62,775 nt of DNA from Chitinivibrionia bacterium (GTDB lineage: Bacteria; Fibrobacterota; Chitinivibrionia; Chitinivibrionales; Chitinivibrionaceae): contig WRAZ01000010.1 in assembly GCA_009779925.1 (NCBI GenBank), positions 1-62,775 on the forward strand, given 5' to 3'. Under the pieces are notes generated by a model, which made no database searches, was not told the origin of the DNA, and saw only the letters and a list, made by a program, of their open reading frames with translations. Position numbers and translations under genes: made by a program. Of the stretch, positions 23,564-33,630 are shown piece after piece. Positions within the stretch are counted from its first letter, which is position 1; each line of letters opens with the position of its first letter.

Positions 23564-25609
23564 GTGAAAAAACTCACCGCAATTTTTTTGTTTTCTGCAT
23601 TTTTCTTCAGCGTTTTTGGTGCTGAAACCATTGAGATTACGCGAAACGAAATCGCCGAAGTTGCGCAAGAATATGCGAACGATGAAAACATAGAGGCAAA
23701 TAATGAGTTGCCCCTGCAAACCGACGAAACAATTAACGAAGAACAGCAACAAGCGCTCCGTAATTCCCTTTTTGAACAGCTTGCAATACAAGAAGCGCAT
23801 TACAGCGAGCGGTTTTTTGACAATGCAACGCTTTTTTCGCCGAACAGAATTTTGCGGCAACACTTTTTCGGAAGCGATTGGTTTAATTGGACGGACGCGC
23901 TCAGAGGCAATCCTAATTTTGTGTCGGTGTATAATTCGCCCGATTTTCCGATAAACCGAGCGCTTTGGCGTGGCTACACTATTCCGATGGAGTATTCGCT
24001 TCTCAATCGCCTCTACTCCCCTACTCTGCCTTGGGAACATTACGACTTGCTTGAAATTCGAGAATTTGGAATTAGTCCGACAGGCGCCATATCGCCGACA
24101 ATTTTAGATGGGAGAACTATAACTCCCGACGTATTTTTCGCTTGGCAGGGCGGACTTTTTTCGGGAAATATGCTTAATTTCAGGATGATGCGTAATTTGT
24201 CGCACAATTTGTCGCTCAGCGCATTTATTTCTCACACTGACCTAAAAAGAACCGATTTTTACAGAACCGGCGGAATTGCACCGATGTTCAGAACGTGGTA
24301 CAGAGACACAACAAAAACGGTCATTCGCGGCTACAATCCGCTTTCATACAGCAACAGAAGCGGTTTTGCGCTTGATTATCAAAACAATATCCGCGTCAAT
24401 TTTCGCTATTCTTACTCCGACCTGCGCTTTGATTTGCCGTATCAGACAGATTCTATTTTGGCTGTAGATACAACTCGACAAGAAGGAAGCCGTTTGCCTA
24501 TCGCTTGGAACGAAGCGCGAAATTTTCTGAACCAAATAGACGGAATGCTCGAAATACCGATAGGCGATAAATTTTTATTGCGAAATCTCGGCAGACTGGA
24601 AACGGTAAATCAAAGAGAAACTCCGCTTTCAAGAACAAGAAGCGGATATTTTGCAACTCCGAGAAGCTCGCAAAACCATACCGTTCAGGCGGCAGGCTCT
24701 CAGTTTTTTTTCGCGCCTGTGCCAAACGACAGCATTTCAATCCAATTTTCAGTTAATCGCCATATTTCGCAAGCGGAAGATATTACTCATACCGTCGCAC
24801 ACCATACAAAAATTATTGCAGAAAATAAATTTACGTCGCCCAATTCCGATAATTTTTCAGTAATAACAAGAGGCGGCGCTCAGTTTATTAGAGCAAACGC
24901 GAGTGAAATAGAGACAAATCCGCTCGCTTTAGCTGAAATCGACTGGCAAATCGGCAATTTCAGCACACAATTTTGGGGAAGATACGACATTGCTCCGTTA
25001 GCTTTCTCAACACCGTTTACTTATAATTATTACTACGAATTAGGAGAGGGTTTCTGGGGGTTCGGAGCAAATTTACGCTATCAATTTCCTGCCGCCTCAA
25101 TTCACGGCGGATATTCTTATATGCGCTTACCTATTGGGTCTGTGGGTAAATTTTGGCACAGAGATATACCATATTTTCAGCCGCAAAATGTGTTTTCTGC
25201 CGGCGGAAATCTTGGTGAAATCGGCAGGTTTTCTTTATTCACAAATTGGTTTTTAAGCGACGAAATGCCACACGTCAAGTCATCTTCGGGGTTAAGATTT
25301 CGCTTTAACAGAGACTTGCAAGTCCGACAATTTTACGTAGAGACGTTTTACAATTATTGGAGCCCAAGAAGCATATCTATAGGCTCGTGGCTAAATTTCG
25401 AAGATTTTACCATTTCCTACATCGGCAATTATCCGCATTGGTATCGCGCCATCCACGACGTTTCGCTGAAATTTACCGCCGAAGTTCACACTTTCAGGAT
25501 GTTTTGGAAGATAGACAATTTCCTTAACCGCGCCAACAGTTATGTTCCGGGGTATATTATGCCGGGGATTATTTTCCGTTGGGGCTTTTCGTGGAATATT
25601 TTAGGGTAG
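23564..25609 (+). CDS. Large outer-membrane beta-barrel protein (putative porin)
   Basis: 681 residues from a GTG at 23564. A signal peptide (KKLTAIFLFSAFFFSVFGA) is followed by a Glu/Asn/Gln-rich region to about residue 75. The rest is a long series of amphipathic strands with many Arg-Asn-Tyr/Phe turns (RMMRNLSHNLSLSAFISH, LDYQNNIRVNFRYSYSD), and it ends YIMPGIIFRWGFSWNILG. The layout resembles the 'putative porin' group of Bacteroidetes relatives. It is followed 10 nt later by the LptFG fusion, so a role in the outer membrane or its lipid traffic is plausible but unproven. Confidence 0.65.
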   Translation: MKKLTAIFLFSAFFFSVFGAETIEITRNEIAEVAQEYANDENIEANNELPLQTDETINEEQQQALRNSLFEQLAIQEAHYSERFFDNATLFSPNRILRQHFFGSDWFNWTDALRGNPNFVSVYNSPDFPINRALWRGYTIPMEYSLLNRLYSPTLPWEHYDLLEIREFGISPTGAISPTILDGRTITPDVFFAWQGGLFSGNMLNFRMMRNLSHNLSLSAFISHTDLKRTDFYRTGGIAPMFRTWYRDTTKTVIRGYNPLSYSNRSGFALDYQNNIRVNFRYSYSDLRFDLPYQTDSILAVDTTRQEGSRLPIAWNEARNFLNQIDGMLEIPIGDKFLLRNLGRLETVNQRETPLSRTRSGYFATPRSSQNHTVQAAGSQFFFAPVPNDSISIQFSVNRHISQAEDITHTVAHHTKIIAENKFTSPNSDNFSVITRGGAQFIRANASEIETNPLALAEIDWQIGNFSTQFWGRYDIAPLAFSTPFTYNYYYELGEGFWGFGANLRYQFPAASIHGGYSYMRLPIGSVGKFWHRDIPYFQPQNVFSAGGNLGEIGRFSLFTNWFLSDEMPHVKSSSGLRFRFNRDLQVRQFYVETFYNYWSPRSISIGSWLNFEDFTISYIGNYPHWYRAIHDVSLKFTAEVHTFRMFWKIDNFLNRANSYVPGYIMPGIIFRWGFSWNILG

Positions 25610-25619
25610 GAGCGGATAA

Positions 25620-28202
25620 ATGATATTTTACAGATACATAGTTCGCGAATTTATACGCCCGTTTGTATATTCGGTCGCTGTTATTTCTATGATATTTTTT
25701 ATGCAACTCACCGCACAAATTTTGCCGCGAGTTTTATACAGAGGCGTTTCTTTTGAGATAGTCGCCGAGCTTTTGGTTTTGAATATGGCAAGCATAATTT
25801 CGCTCGCTCTTCCTATGGCTCTTCTGATTTCGTCGCTTATGGTTTTCGGAAAATTATCGTCGGATAACGAATACACTGCAATGAAATCGTCGGGAATGAG
25901 CTTGTTCGATATGTTGCCGCCCGTTATAAGTTTCAGTGCGGTAATCGCCATACTCTTAATGTTTTTTAACGCCAATATTATGCCTAACGTAAATCACCAC
26001 GCGGCGCGCCTGATGTCGGACGTTATGCGAAAAAAACCTGCCGCACTAATAGAGCCGGGTGTGCTTATAAGGGATTTCCCGGGTTATGCCATAAGGGTGG
26101 ATTCTGTCACTACGGGAACGGGAAATTTATACGGAATTACTATTTTTACAACTCAAAACAATCAATTTCCCGTGGTAACCGTCGCCGACAGCGGCACTCT
26201 TTACCTTACCCAAAACGAGCAATTTTTGGAACTGACGCTTTTTTCGGGGCAGACAATAAGCGACAATTTGGCTATGAGCGCGTCAGGCAGAGACGATGCT
26301 AATTTCTTCAGAATTGACTTCGCAAAACAAGTGATTTTTGTTGAAAACATAGACAGCGAATTTACCCGAAGCGACCTGCATAATCGCGGCAGAAGAGAGA
26401 TGACAAATGACGAGCTCTTTACCGAAAGAGACAGGCTAAAGGAGCGAATATCAGTCGAAGAAGACCGCTTCAAAAAACGTTTGACGGAAATGGCAAGCCG
26501 AATAGAAACCGCCGTCGAAGACACTTCCGCCGCCCTTTTTATTGAAGATTTTTCGCTGTGGTATCAGCACGTAAGCAATCGGATTGGCTCGCGAGGCGTA
26601 AATGACGCGTTATCGGGCGAGATAAATTTTGCCGCCGCGCGAACTCAAAGAACAAGCGAATATCGTCTCGAAATAAATCGGCTTATGGTCGAAGTCCATA
26701 AAAAATACGCGATTGCAATCGGCGCAATAATTTTTGCCATTTTAGGCATTCCGCTGGGACTTATAGCCAAAAACGGAAGCGCCGCTATAAGCGTAAGTTA
26801 TAGTTTGGTCTTTTTCGTTTTTAATTGGGTGTCTCTGATGAGCGGCGAACATTACGCAAATCGAGGTATTTTGCCTGCCGCCGTCGCAATGTGGGGCGGA
26901 AACGTAATTTTGGCGCTTGTGGCAATTTGGCTTTTGCGAAAAGTGTCGGGCTACGAAAGTAATTTCAGCATTTTGTCCGTATTACGAATTATTTTATCGC
27001 CTTTTAAAAAATTTGCAAATTTAATTCGTCTGCCGCTTATCTGGAAACTTGTAAAAAACATATTTGCCTTTTTGGCAGACTTGCCTCGAAAGGTTTTAGG
27101 AATATTATTACCTATAATTCCCGCATACCTCATAGGTCGATTTTTCTCTTATTTTATCATCACCACCGTCGGAATTTTCGTTATTACGGCAGTAATTGAC
27201 TTTGTCGGCAATATCCACATTTTTAACGGCGCAAAACCCGACGAAATAGTGGAATACTACAAACATTTCATTATCACGTTTTTGTCTATGCTTATCCCTA
27301 TCTCTATGCTTTTGTCGGTTATGCTTTCCATTGGTTCTTTTGCTAAAACAAGCGAACTTACGGCGATAAAAGCGGGCGGTGTCAGCATAGTAAAAATCAC
27401 TTTTCCGCTGATATTCTTGGGACTTTTTCTTGCGGTCGGCAACTTTTGGTTTAACGAGACATTCTTAACCGAAGCAAACGAAAGAATAGAACTTTACCGC
27501 GAAATTTTTTCCGCTCGCAGACACGGTCGCCCTGTCCCTACGGAAGTTATAGAATCCAGAAGAGACTTTTATTTCTTTTCCAACGATAACACCGCGTATT
27601 TCTTCCGCAGAATAGGCACATCTCCCGCAAAAGGCGAAACAGTTGTGCGCTACGCCTTTAAAAACAACAGATTGTCAAGCGTAATCACCGCCGACAAAAT
27701 AGAGTTTTATCACGATACAAAACAATGGATTATGCCTGTCGGACAAGAGCGAATTATACACGAAGACGGCACTAAATCGTTAAATATACTATCGCAGACA
27801 ACACTTTACGACCTTATCCAAGCCCCCTCAGATATGATGAAAACCATTAGACGAGTAGAGCAGATGAGTTGGTCGGAATTGCAGAACAGAATAGAAAATG
27901 CACGACTTAGAGGCGAAAGAACCCAAAGGTATTTGGCAGATAGTAATTTTAAGTTTTCTCTGCCGCTTATGAACGTAATTGCGGTGCTTATCGGGATTGC
28001 GGTTACTGCGCGCTCAACCAAAAGAGGCGGAGCAGTGCATTTTGGAGCAGGGCTTGGATTTGTATTTATTTATTGGGGAATTGCACAATATTTGATTGTG
28101 CTTGGAAGAAACGAGTCAATAAATCCATTAGTGGCGGCGTGGAGCGCTACTGTGATTTTTACAATTTTAGGATTTTTTCTTTATACGAGGGCGTCAAGAT
28201 GA
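25620..28202 (+). CDS. LptF-LptG fused LPS export permease
   Basis: 860 residues, about twice a normal LptF or LptG. The first half (1-445) has YRYIVREFIRPFVYSV, the MALLISSLMVFGKLSSDNEYTAMKSSGMS coupling region that meets LptB, a periplasmic beta domain (about 130-260) and three C-terminal helices. After a linker (450-510) the second half repeats the plan: FFSYFIITTVGIFVITAVIDF, ISMLLSVMLSIGSFAKTSELTAIKAGGVSI, a periplasmic domain (630-740) and final helices. Both halves look complete, so one chain should replace the LptF/LptG pair that lifts LPS from the inner membrane. No frameshift or internal stop is seen. Confidence 0.85.
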   Translation: MIFYRYIVREFIRPFVYSVAVISMIFFMQLTAQILPRVLYRGVSFEIVAELLVLNMASIISLALPMALLISSLMVFGKLSSDNEYTAMKSSGMSLFDMLPPVISFSAVIAILLMFFNANIMPNVNHHAARLMSDVMRKKPAALIEPGVLIRDFPGYAIRVDSVTTGTGNLYGITIFTTQNNQFPVVTVADSGTLYLTQNEQFLELTLFSGQTISDNLAMSASGRDDANFFRIDFAKQVIFVENIDSEFTRSDLHNRGRREMTNDELFTERDRLKERISVEEDRFKKRLTEMASRIETAVEDTSAALFIEDFSLWYQHVSNRIGSRGVNDALSGEINFAAARTQRTSEYRLEINRLMVEVHKKYAIAIGAIIFAILGIPLGLIAKNGSAAISVSYSLVFFVFNWVSLMSGEHYANRGILPAAVAMWGGNVILALVAIWLLRKVSGYESNFSILSVLRIILSPFKKFANLIRLPLIWKLVKNIFAFLADLPRKVLGILLPIIPAYLIGRFFSYFIITTVGIFVITAVIDFVGNIHIFNGAKPDEIVEYYKHFIITFLSMLIPISMLLSVMLSIGSFAKTSELTAIKAGGVSIVKITFPLIFLGLFLAVGNFWFNETFLTEANERIELYREIFSARRHGRPVPTEVIESRRDFYFFSNDNTAYFFRRIGTSPAKGETVVRYAFKNNRLSSVITADKIEFYHDTKQWIMPVGQERIIHEDGTKSLNILSQTTLYDLIQAPSDMMKTIRRVEQMSWSELQNRIENARLRGERTQRYLADSNFKFSLPLMNVIAVLIGIAVTARSTKRGGAVHFGAGLGFVFIYWGIAQYLIVLGRNESINPLVAAWSATVIFTILGFFLYTRASR

Positions 28203-28606
28203 AAATGAAAGCGGATTTACAAAAAATTAAAATCGACAAAACTAAAAAAAACGTCGTAATAATCGGCGACAGTTTTGATTTAACTGACCTTTTGGAAATT
28301 TATCTTTACCAGAAATACAATGTAATAACCGCGCTTAACGAGTTTGACGGTATGGAAAAAATAGGACATTTTGAGCCGAGCGTAGTTTTCATAAAAAGTA
28401 CAAACGACAACACTGCAATCCTTGCCTTTATGCCGAAATTAGCGGCAAGACATTCGAGAGATATTCCCGTAATCGTATATACCAAAGAAGAAATATCAAC
28501 CATAAACGATTTTTCTATGAAAGCGGCAGGAATTCGCGAAATAATAAAATTTCCCATAACCCACAAAGATTTTACAACAATAATGCGACTTTGTGTTAAG
28601 GATTAG
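28199..28606 (+). CDS. Degenerate receiver-domain protein
   Basis: 135 residues from the ATG at 28199, which overlaps the LptFG stop by 4 nt. The fold order is that of a response-regulator receiver: VVIIGDSFDLTDLLEIYL, then VVFIKSTNDN at the phospho-acceptor strand, VIVYTKEE and IIKFPITHKDF. The acceptor Asp is replaced (FIKS instead of a DxxMP-type strand) while the switch Thr and the late Lys remain. It probably works as an unphosphorylated binding module. Coupling to LptFG suggests a link to LPS export, but that is inference. Confidence 0.65.
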   Translation: MKMKADLQKIKIDKTKKNVVIIGDSFDLTDLLEIYLYQKYNVITALNEFDGMEKIGHFEPSVVFIKSTNDNTAILAFMPKLAARHSRDIPVIVYTKEEISTINDFSMKAAGIREIIKFPITHKDFTTIMRLCVKD

Positions 28607-28671
28607 AAAAACTTGGAGTATTTCATATAAATTTACAGGACGATGAAATTGCAAGAAAGGACAAAGCGAAT

Positions 28672-29295
28672 ATGTTTATCACCTTTGAAGGCATTGACGG
28701 CGCGGGAAAAAGTACGCAAATCAGCAATTTAGCGAATTTTCTCAAAGAAAAAGGCGTTGAATTTGTCTTAACAAGAGAGCCGGGCGGCTGTGAAATCAGT
28801 GAAACTATACGCAATTTAATTTTAGACGTAAAAAGTGATTTGGGCGCTGTCGGCGAATTGTTTTTATATTTTGCGGCGCGAGCGGAACACGTAAGACAAG
28901 TGATAAAACCTGCGCTCGACAGTGGTAAATGGGTAATTTGCGACAGATTTGCGGACAGCACTTTTGCATATCAAGGCGCAGGAAGAGGGCTTGACATTGA
29001 AAAAATGAAATATATAAATTTCTTTGCAACAGACGAAATTTCGCCCGATTTAACAATTTTACTCGATATTTCGGTTGAAGCGTCGCTTGAAAGAAGAAAA
29101 TTGCGAGGAAAAGCAACGGACAGATTGGAGCAAAACGACAAAATTTTCTTTGAAAACGTGCGAAATCGCTTCTTGAAATTAGCCGAAAACGAGCCGACGC
29201 GATTTCTTGTAATTGACGGGACGCTCGATGAAAATGAGATTTATGAAAAAATTATCGCAAAACTTCAATCGCAAAAAGTATTTTACTCCCCATAA
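28672..29295 (+). CDS. tmk: Thymidylate kinase
   Basis: 207 residues. It phosphorylates dTMP to dTDP. The P-loop FEGIDGAGKST is at residues 4-14, the DR[YFH] motif appears as CDRFADSTFAYQGAGRG, and LTREPGG binds substrate phosphate. The LID region RRKLRGKATDRLEQ carries basic residues and the downstream Asp-Arg pair. All motifs are intact. Co-directional with its neighbours and 15 nt before the S41 protease. Confidence 0.93.
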   Translation: MFITFEGIDGAGKSTQISNLANFLKEKGVEFVLTREPGGCEISETIRNLILDVKSDLGAVGELFLYFAARAEHVRQVIKPALDSGKWVICDRFADSTFAYQGAGRGLDIEKMKYINFFATDEISPDLTILLDISVEASLERRKLRGKATDRLEQNDKIFFENVRNRFLKLAENEPTRFLVIDGTLDENEIYEKIIAKLQSQKVFYSP

Positions 29296-29310
29296 GTGAA
29301 AGGGAATTAA

Positions 29311-31176
29311 ATGAAAAAGAAAAAAAAGAACTTATATTCGGGTATGGCGGCGATTATTATTGTTGTCGCCGTGGTCGCAGGCGGATTTTTTGACACGGTT
29401 GTCGCTAAATCGAGAAATGTATCTGCGAACGAGCCGTTTTATGAGTGGATCAGCGTGTTCGAAAGAGTTATGCAAAGAGTGCGTTTCGGGTATGTCGAAG
29501 AGATAAATGACTCCCTCCTTATGCGGCGGGCGATTGACGGAGCGCTTGGCGTTCTTGACCCGCATACTACGTTTTTTGACCAAAGGGACTACGAAAATCT
29601 GCGCCTTCACACAGAAGGAAGATACGGCGGGCTCGGAATGCTTATTTCAATCCGCAACAACGTTTTGACCATAATGAGCCCTTATGAAGGAACGCCTGCC
29701 GAGAGAGCGGGGCTTCGTTCTGGCGACAGGATTTTGCGAATTGACGGAACATCGACGCGCGGAATGGGTTCTGACAGAGCGGCTTCTCTTATGCGAGGAA
29801 CTCCGGGAACAAACGTTACTCTCACAATTCAGCGCGAGGGACAGGAGCAAAACGAGATTACAATTACGCGCGAAATTATAAACATTCGCTCTGTGCCTTT
29901 TGCAGGGCTTCTAAATGACAGCGTAGGCTACATTCGCCTTAATTCATTCTCGCAGACAGCGGCAACCGAGGTCGCGCGAAATATTGATTCTTTGCGCGCG
30001 CTCGGAATGCGTTCGTTAATCTTTGACTTGCGCTCAAATCCGGGCGGACTTCTTAATCAGGCGGGCGAAATTTCGGAGCTTTTCCTCGAGAGGGGAAGAT
30101 TGGTAGTTTTCACACAAGGGCGCGCGGGCGTAAGAGAACAGCAGTTCTTTACGCGCAGAGACCCGCACGTGCCGCTCGATATGCCGCTTGTAATTTTAGT
30201 TAACCGCGGCTCGGCTTCGGCTTCAGAAATTGTTGCGGGCGCAGTTCAGGATTGGGACAGAGGACTTATTTTAGGCGATACCACTTTTGGAAAAGGCTCA
30301 GTCCAGAGCGTTTTTCCGATTGACGAAATCCGACACATGAAAATGACTACCGCTTTCTATTACACGCCGTCGGGCAGATGTATAAATCGCCCTGAAAACA
30401 ATAGACGAAACACAGGCGAAGAGGAAGAAGAATACGACGACCCTTCGATGAACGAAGCTGATAAATTGCTTGACGAAGAAGCGAGAGCAACTGCGGCGGT
30501 CGCCAAAGAAGAGGCAAAAGATACTGCGCAAGAGGTTTTCTTTACCCATAACGGACGCAGAGTATTTGGCGGCGGCGGAATAATTCCCGACACTATTGTG
30601 CGAGCAACACCTCTTCCTTATATAGTACAGCGAATTTTTGCGAACGATATGTTCTTCAGATTTGCTAATTTTTACTATCCTGTTTTGGAGAACAACAACA
30701 CTCCCGTCGATACTAATTTCGTAATAACGCCCGCAATTATCACGAGTTTTTTCAATTTCCTCGATTCTATGCAACAAGATTACGGCACTTTAGCCGACAG
30801 AAAATATCGTGATTTCAAGGCTTATTTGGGACTTGTGCAAGACACAACTATAGACAGCGCCTCTCTTGCTCAGCACAGAATTACATTCAGCGGTGCGGAT
30901 TCAGTAAGATTGGTTGCAATAATCGCCGAACTTGATAAAATGATGGAAACAAACAGGAACGCACGATTGAAAGCAGAAACGAAGATAATTTCTCGCCACT
31001 TGCGAAATGCGTTTTTGGTGCGAGCTTTCGGACAGGATAACAGCTTTGTTCAACGGCAACGCCTTACACACGACGAACAATTAGAAGCGGCGCTCAGAAT
31101 TTTGAGCGACCGAAATAAATATAACGCGCTTTTGGGAATTGAGAACACGAGAGACCAAAGAAGGTCAAGGCGCTAA
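29311..31176 (+). CDS. S41-family C-terminal processing protease (Ctp/Prc type)
   Basis: 621 residues. One N-terminal membrane anchor (about 9-30) puts the enzyme in the periplasm. A PDZ domain (about 105-190, GGLGMLISI...AGLRSGDRILRIDG) gates the peptidase core. Catalytic residues: the serine in GSASASEI (S301-S305) and K328 in FGKGSVQ. After residue 365 there is an acidic Glu-rich insert and a helical C-terminal region of 200 residues, as in Prc-like members. It would trim or degrade envelope proteins and fits beside the PpiD-like foldase downstream. Confidence 0.9.
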   Translation: MKKKKKNLYSGMAAIIIVVAVVAGGFFDTVVAKSRNVSANEPFYEWISVFERVMQRVRFGYVEEINDSLLMRRAIDGALGVLDPHTTFFDQRDYENLRLHTEGRYGGLGMLISIRNNVLTIMSPYEGTPAERAGLRSGDRILRIDGTSTRGMGSDRAASLMRGTPGTNVTLTIQREGQEQNEITITREIINIRSVPFAGLLNDSVGYIRLNSFSQTAATEVARNIDSLRALGMRSLIFDLRSNPGGLLNQAGEISELFLERGRLVVFTQGRAGVREQQFFTRRDPHVPLDMPLVILVNRGSASASEIVAGAVQDWDRGLILGDTTFGKGSVQSVFPIDEIRHMKMTTAFYYTPSGRCINRPENNRRNTGEEEEEYDDPSMNEADKLLDEEARATAAVAKEEAKDTAQEVFFTHNGRRVFGGGGIIPDTIVRATPLPYIVQRIFANDMFFRFANFYYPVLENNNTPVDTNFVITPAIITSFFNFLDSMQQDYGTLADRKYRDFKAYLGLVQDTTIDSASLAQHRITFSGADSVRLVAIIAELDKMMETNRNARLKAETKIISRHLRNAFLVRAFGQDNSFVQRQRLTHDEQLEAALRILSDRNKYNALLGIENTRDQRRSRR

Positions 31177-31224
31177 GAAACGGACATTGCAACTAAAAAC
31201 AAAAGATAAAAGGAGTTTGAATTT

Positions 31225-33042
31225 ATGCTTACTTGGATGAGAAAATGGACGCCGATAATAATGATAGTGGCGCTTGTCGGATTTATGCTGACCATATTTC
31301 TTGAATGGGGTATGGGACTTGAAAATGTTCCCGGACGAAGAGGACAAACCGTCGGAAAAATCGGCAGAGATTACGTAGGGATACGTGAATTTTCGCAAAT
31401 TTTAGAGAGAGAAAGGCACGCGCGCCGTATGCAAGGGCAACGAATGGACGACGAAGGACAACTTCCGATGCAGGTTTGGGAGTCTTTCGTAAATGAGACT
31501 ATTACGAGCCTTATTGTGCAAAGATTAGGATTAACCGCGACCGACGAAGAAGTTTATCTTTATTTGCTGAATAACCCTCTGCCCGAATTTGCACAGAGCG
31601 AATTTTTTCAGACAAACGGACGTTTCGATATGGAAACGTATTTGGCATTCATAAATAATCCTGCAAGTTGGGATAACCCCGCAATGGTACAGATTGAACA
31701 ATACGTGCGAAATGTTCTTGTTCCGATAAGCAAGTTAAACGCCATTATCGAAAGTGCAAACAACCCGTCGTTTTCGGAATTAGAATACGAATACAGAGCG
31801 CAGAGAGAGCGTGTCAGCTTTGAATTTTTGCACTTACATCCTTTCGCGATTGATTTGTCTGCGGACGCGTTGAATGACAATGCGCTTCTTGCGCATTACA
31901 ATGCCAACATTGCTGACTTTGCCACTGAAGAAGTAGTCATATTGAACTTTGTAAGATTTCCCAAAACTCCGACATCGAGAGACGAAGAAATGATTAGACG
32001 AGAACTCAGAGATATAAGAGCGAGCATTTTGGCGCAATACGCAACTTTTGCAGACGAAGCGGCAGCAGAAAGCGATGATGTCGGTAGTGCTAGAAACGGC
32101 GGGGAGCTCGGTTGGTTCGGCAGAGGCAGAATGGTAGGCGAATTTGAAAACGTCGCATTTTCGACCCCTGAGGGCGATATTTCGCAACCGTTCAGAACGC
32201 AATTCGGTTATCATATTGTAATGGTGGACAGCATCAGAAGAGAAGACGGACAAATTACTGAAGTAAAAGCAAGACATATTCTAAAAAATATTATGGCTGG
32301 CGCAGAAACACTTGACAGCATAGAAGCGCTTGCTTCAAGCCTGCTTAATTCAGCGGAAAGCGGCGAGAATTTTGCAGACGCGGCAATGCGACTTTCACTT
32401 GCACTCGGCACAACACTTCCGTTCGGCAGAGGCGAAACGCCGTCGGGCATAGGTAATCTTTCGGGTTTGGGTCATTTTGTTTTTGACAGAGACACAAGAG
32501 CAGGCGATGTCGGCGAGTTGTTTGAAACAGAAGACGCGTTTTTTGTAGTGCAATTACAAGCAAGAATACCCGCAGGAACGATGCCGTTTGAACACGTAAG
32601 AGCAAGAATAAGGGATATTGTGTCGGATTCGCTTCGCGTACAAAACTCAAGAAGCTACCTTGCAGAAGTCGCAGGCAGAATAGGCGAAATGTCATTTGAA
32701 GAATTCGCCGAAACAAACGACATACTCACCGCAGGCTCGGCGCAATCAATAACAAGAAGGCAGTTTGTCCCAAGCGTGGGCAGAGATAACAGAACACTTG
32801 CCGCGGCATTCAGACTACCGATAAATACAATTTCTTCACCAATAATTTGCGATAACGGTGCGTTTATAATAAGAGTAAGCGAGCGCGATGCAGTAAGAGC
32901 AATGCCTGCCGACGCTCCCGAAATCGCCGTAATCCGCAATCAACTGCGAAGCGAGGCGGCAAGAATTGCGTATCAACAATGGTTTGAAGCAATGAAAAGA
33001 CAAATCGGCGTCATAGAAAACGTGCGAGAGTTTTATTATTAA
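31225..33042 (+). CDS. PpiD-like membrane-anchored peptidyl-prolyl isomerase / chaperone
   Basis: 605 residues with one N-terminal helix (9-29) and a large periplasmic part, the PpiD layout. SurA-type N-terminal helices cover 30-190, including LTATDEEVYLYL. Two parvulin-like segments follow: one around GGELGWFGRGRMVGEFENVAFSTPEGD...FGYHIVMV, the second around KARHILKNI to GDVGELFETEDAFFVVQL. It helps newly exported outer-membrane proteins fold, consistent with the barrel genes in the same run. It closes the run and is followed by a terminator at 33064. Confidence 0.87.
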   Translation: MLTWMRKWTPIIMIVALVGFMLTIFLEWGMGLENVPGRRGQTVGKIGRDYVGIREFSQILERERHARRMQGQRMDDEGQLPMQVWESFVNETITSLIVQRLGLTATDEEVYLYLLNNPLPEFAQSEFFQTNGRFDMETYLAFINNPASWDNPAMVQIEQYVRNVLVPISKLNAIIESANNPSFSELEYEYRAQRERVSFEFLHLHPFAIDLSADALNDNALLAHYNANIADFATEEVVILNFVRFPKTPTSRDEEMIRRELRDIRASILAQYATFADEAAAESDDVGSARNGGELGWFGRGRMVGEFENVAFSTPEGDISQPFRTQFGYHIVMVDSIRREDGQITEVKARHILKNIMAGAETLDSIEALASSLLNSAESGENFADAAMRLSLALGTTLPFGRGETPSGIGNLSGLGHFVFDRDTRAGDVGELFETEDAFFVVQLQARIPAGTMPFEHVRARIRDIVSDSLRVQNSRSYLAEVAGRIGEMSFEEFAETNDILTAGSAQSITRRQFVPSVGRDNRTLAAAFRLPINTISSPIICDNGAFIIRVSERDAVRAMPADAPEIAVIRNQLRSEAARIAYQQWFEAMKRQIGVIENVREFYY

Positions 33043-33063
33043 TTCAGAGTTTAGTTTTATTTA

Positions 33064-33085
33064 GGGTGCGAAAGCACCCTTTATT
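33064..33085. terminator. Rho-independent terminator
   Basis: GGGTGC-GAAA-GCACCC (33064-33079) followed by TTTATTTTTT. It closes the long plus-strand run, next to the convergent rhodanese gene. Confidence 0.85.
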
Positions 33086-33088
33086 TTT

Positions 33089-33523
33089 TCATTCCCTGAC
33101 CGTCCCGTATCCCCAAGATTGAATTCCGCCGAAATCATAAACGTTGGTATAACCAATAGAAATTAGTGTGTTAGCGGCGGTGCGGCTTCTGCCTCCGCTA
33201 CGGCAATATACCAAAATCAGAGCATTTTTGTCGGGAATAACTATTGACGCATTTTCTTTTATTTCGTTCACAGGAAAATTGACGGAATTTTTTATACGAC
33301 TTTGTCTGAATTCCTGTTCTGTGCGAACGTCCAATATTATGACATTTGCGCTGTCGGTCATAATTCGCTTAGCCTCAGATGCTGATATTCTACGCTCGAC
33401 AACTGTTTCGTTTTGCCCTGAAGCACGACTTGTACCGTGTCCGAATAAGACGACAAGACCAAGCAAGATTATCGCTATGGTTATTACTCTGTTGTTCAAC
33501 AGTGAGTAGTTATTTGCTTTCAT
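33089..33523 (-). CDS. Rhodanese-domain protein, membrane-anchored or secreted
   Basis: 144 residues with an N-terminal hydrophobic segment (residues 13-28) that is a signal peptide or anchor. The rhodanese domain follows: VIILDVRTEQEFRQSRIKNSVNFPV and the active loop YCRSGGRSR with the reactive Cys. A periplasmic sulfur-transfer role or a redox-sensing role are both possible. It is convergent with the PpiD gene and divergent from hydE. No sulfur-oxidation genes are nearby. Confidence 0.82.
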   Translation of the reverse strand: MKANNYSLLNNRVITIAIILLGLVVLFGHGTSRASGQNETVVERRISASEAKRIMTDSANVIILDVRTEQEFRQSRIKNSVNFPVNEIKENASIVIPDKNALILVYCRSGGRSRTAANTLISIGYTNVYDFGGIQSWGYGTVRE

Positions 33524-33590
33524 TCATACTCCTTAATGTTTAGTTTTATATATTACAAATACATAAAATAATATATTGACGCGAACAAAA

Positions 33591-33600
33591 TAGTATTTTA
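33591..33600 (+). promoter_or_regulatory. Promoter-like TAGTATTTTA element before hydE
   Basis: It lies 30 nt before the hydE ATG, with a TTGACG hexamer 15 nt upstream of it (33576). Confidence 0.4.
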
Positions 33601-33630
33601 GTGGCATTTGAAACATAAAAAGGAGTAAAA

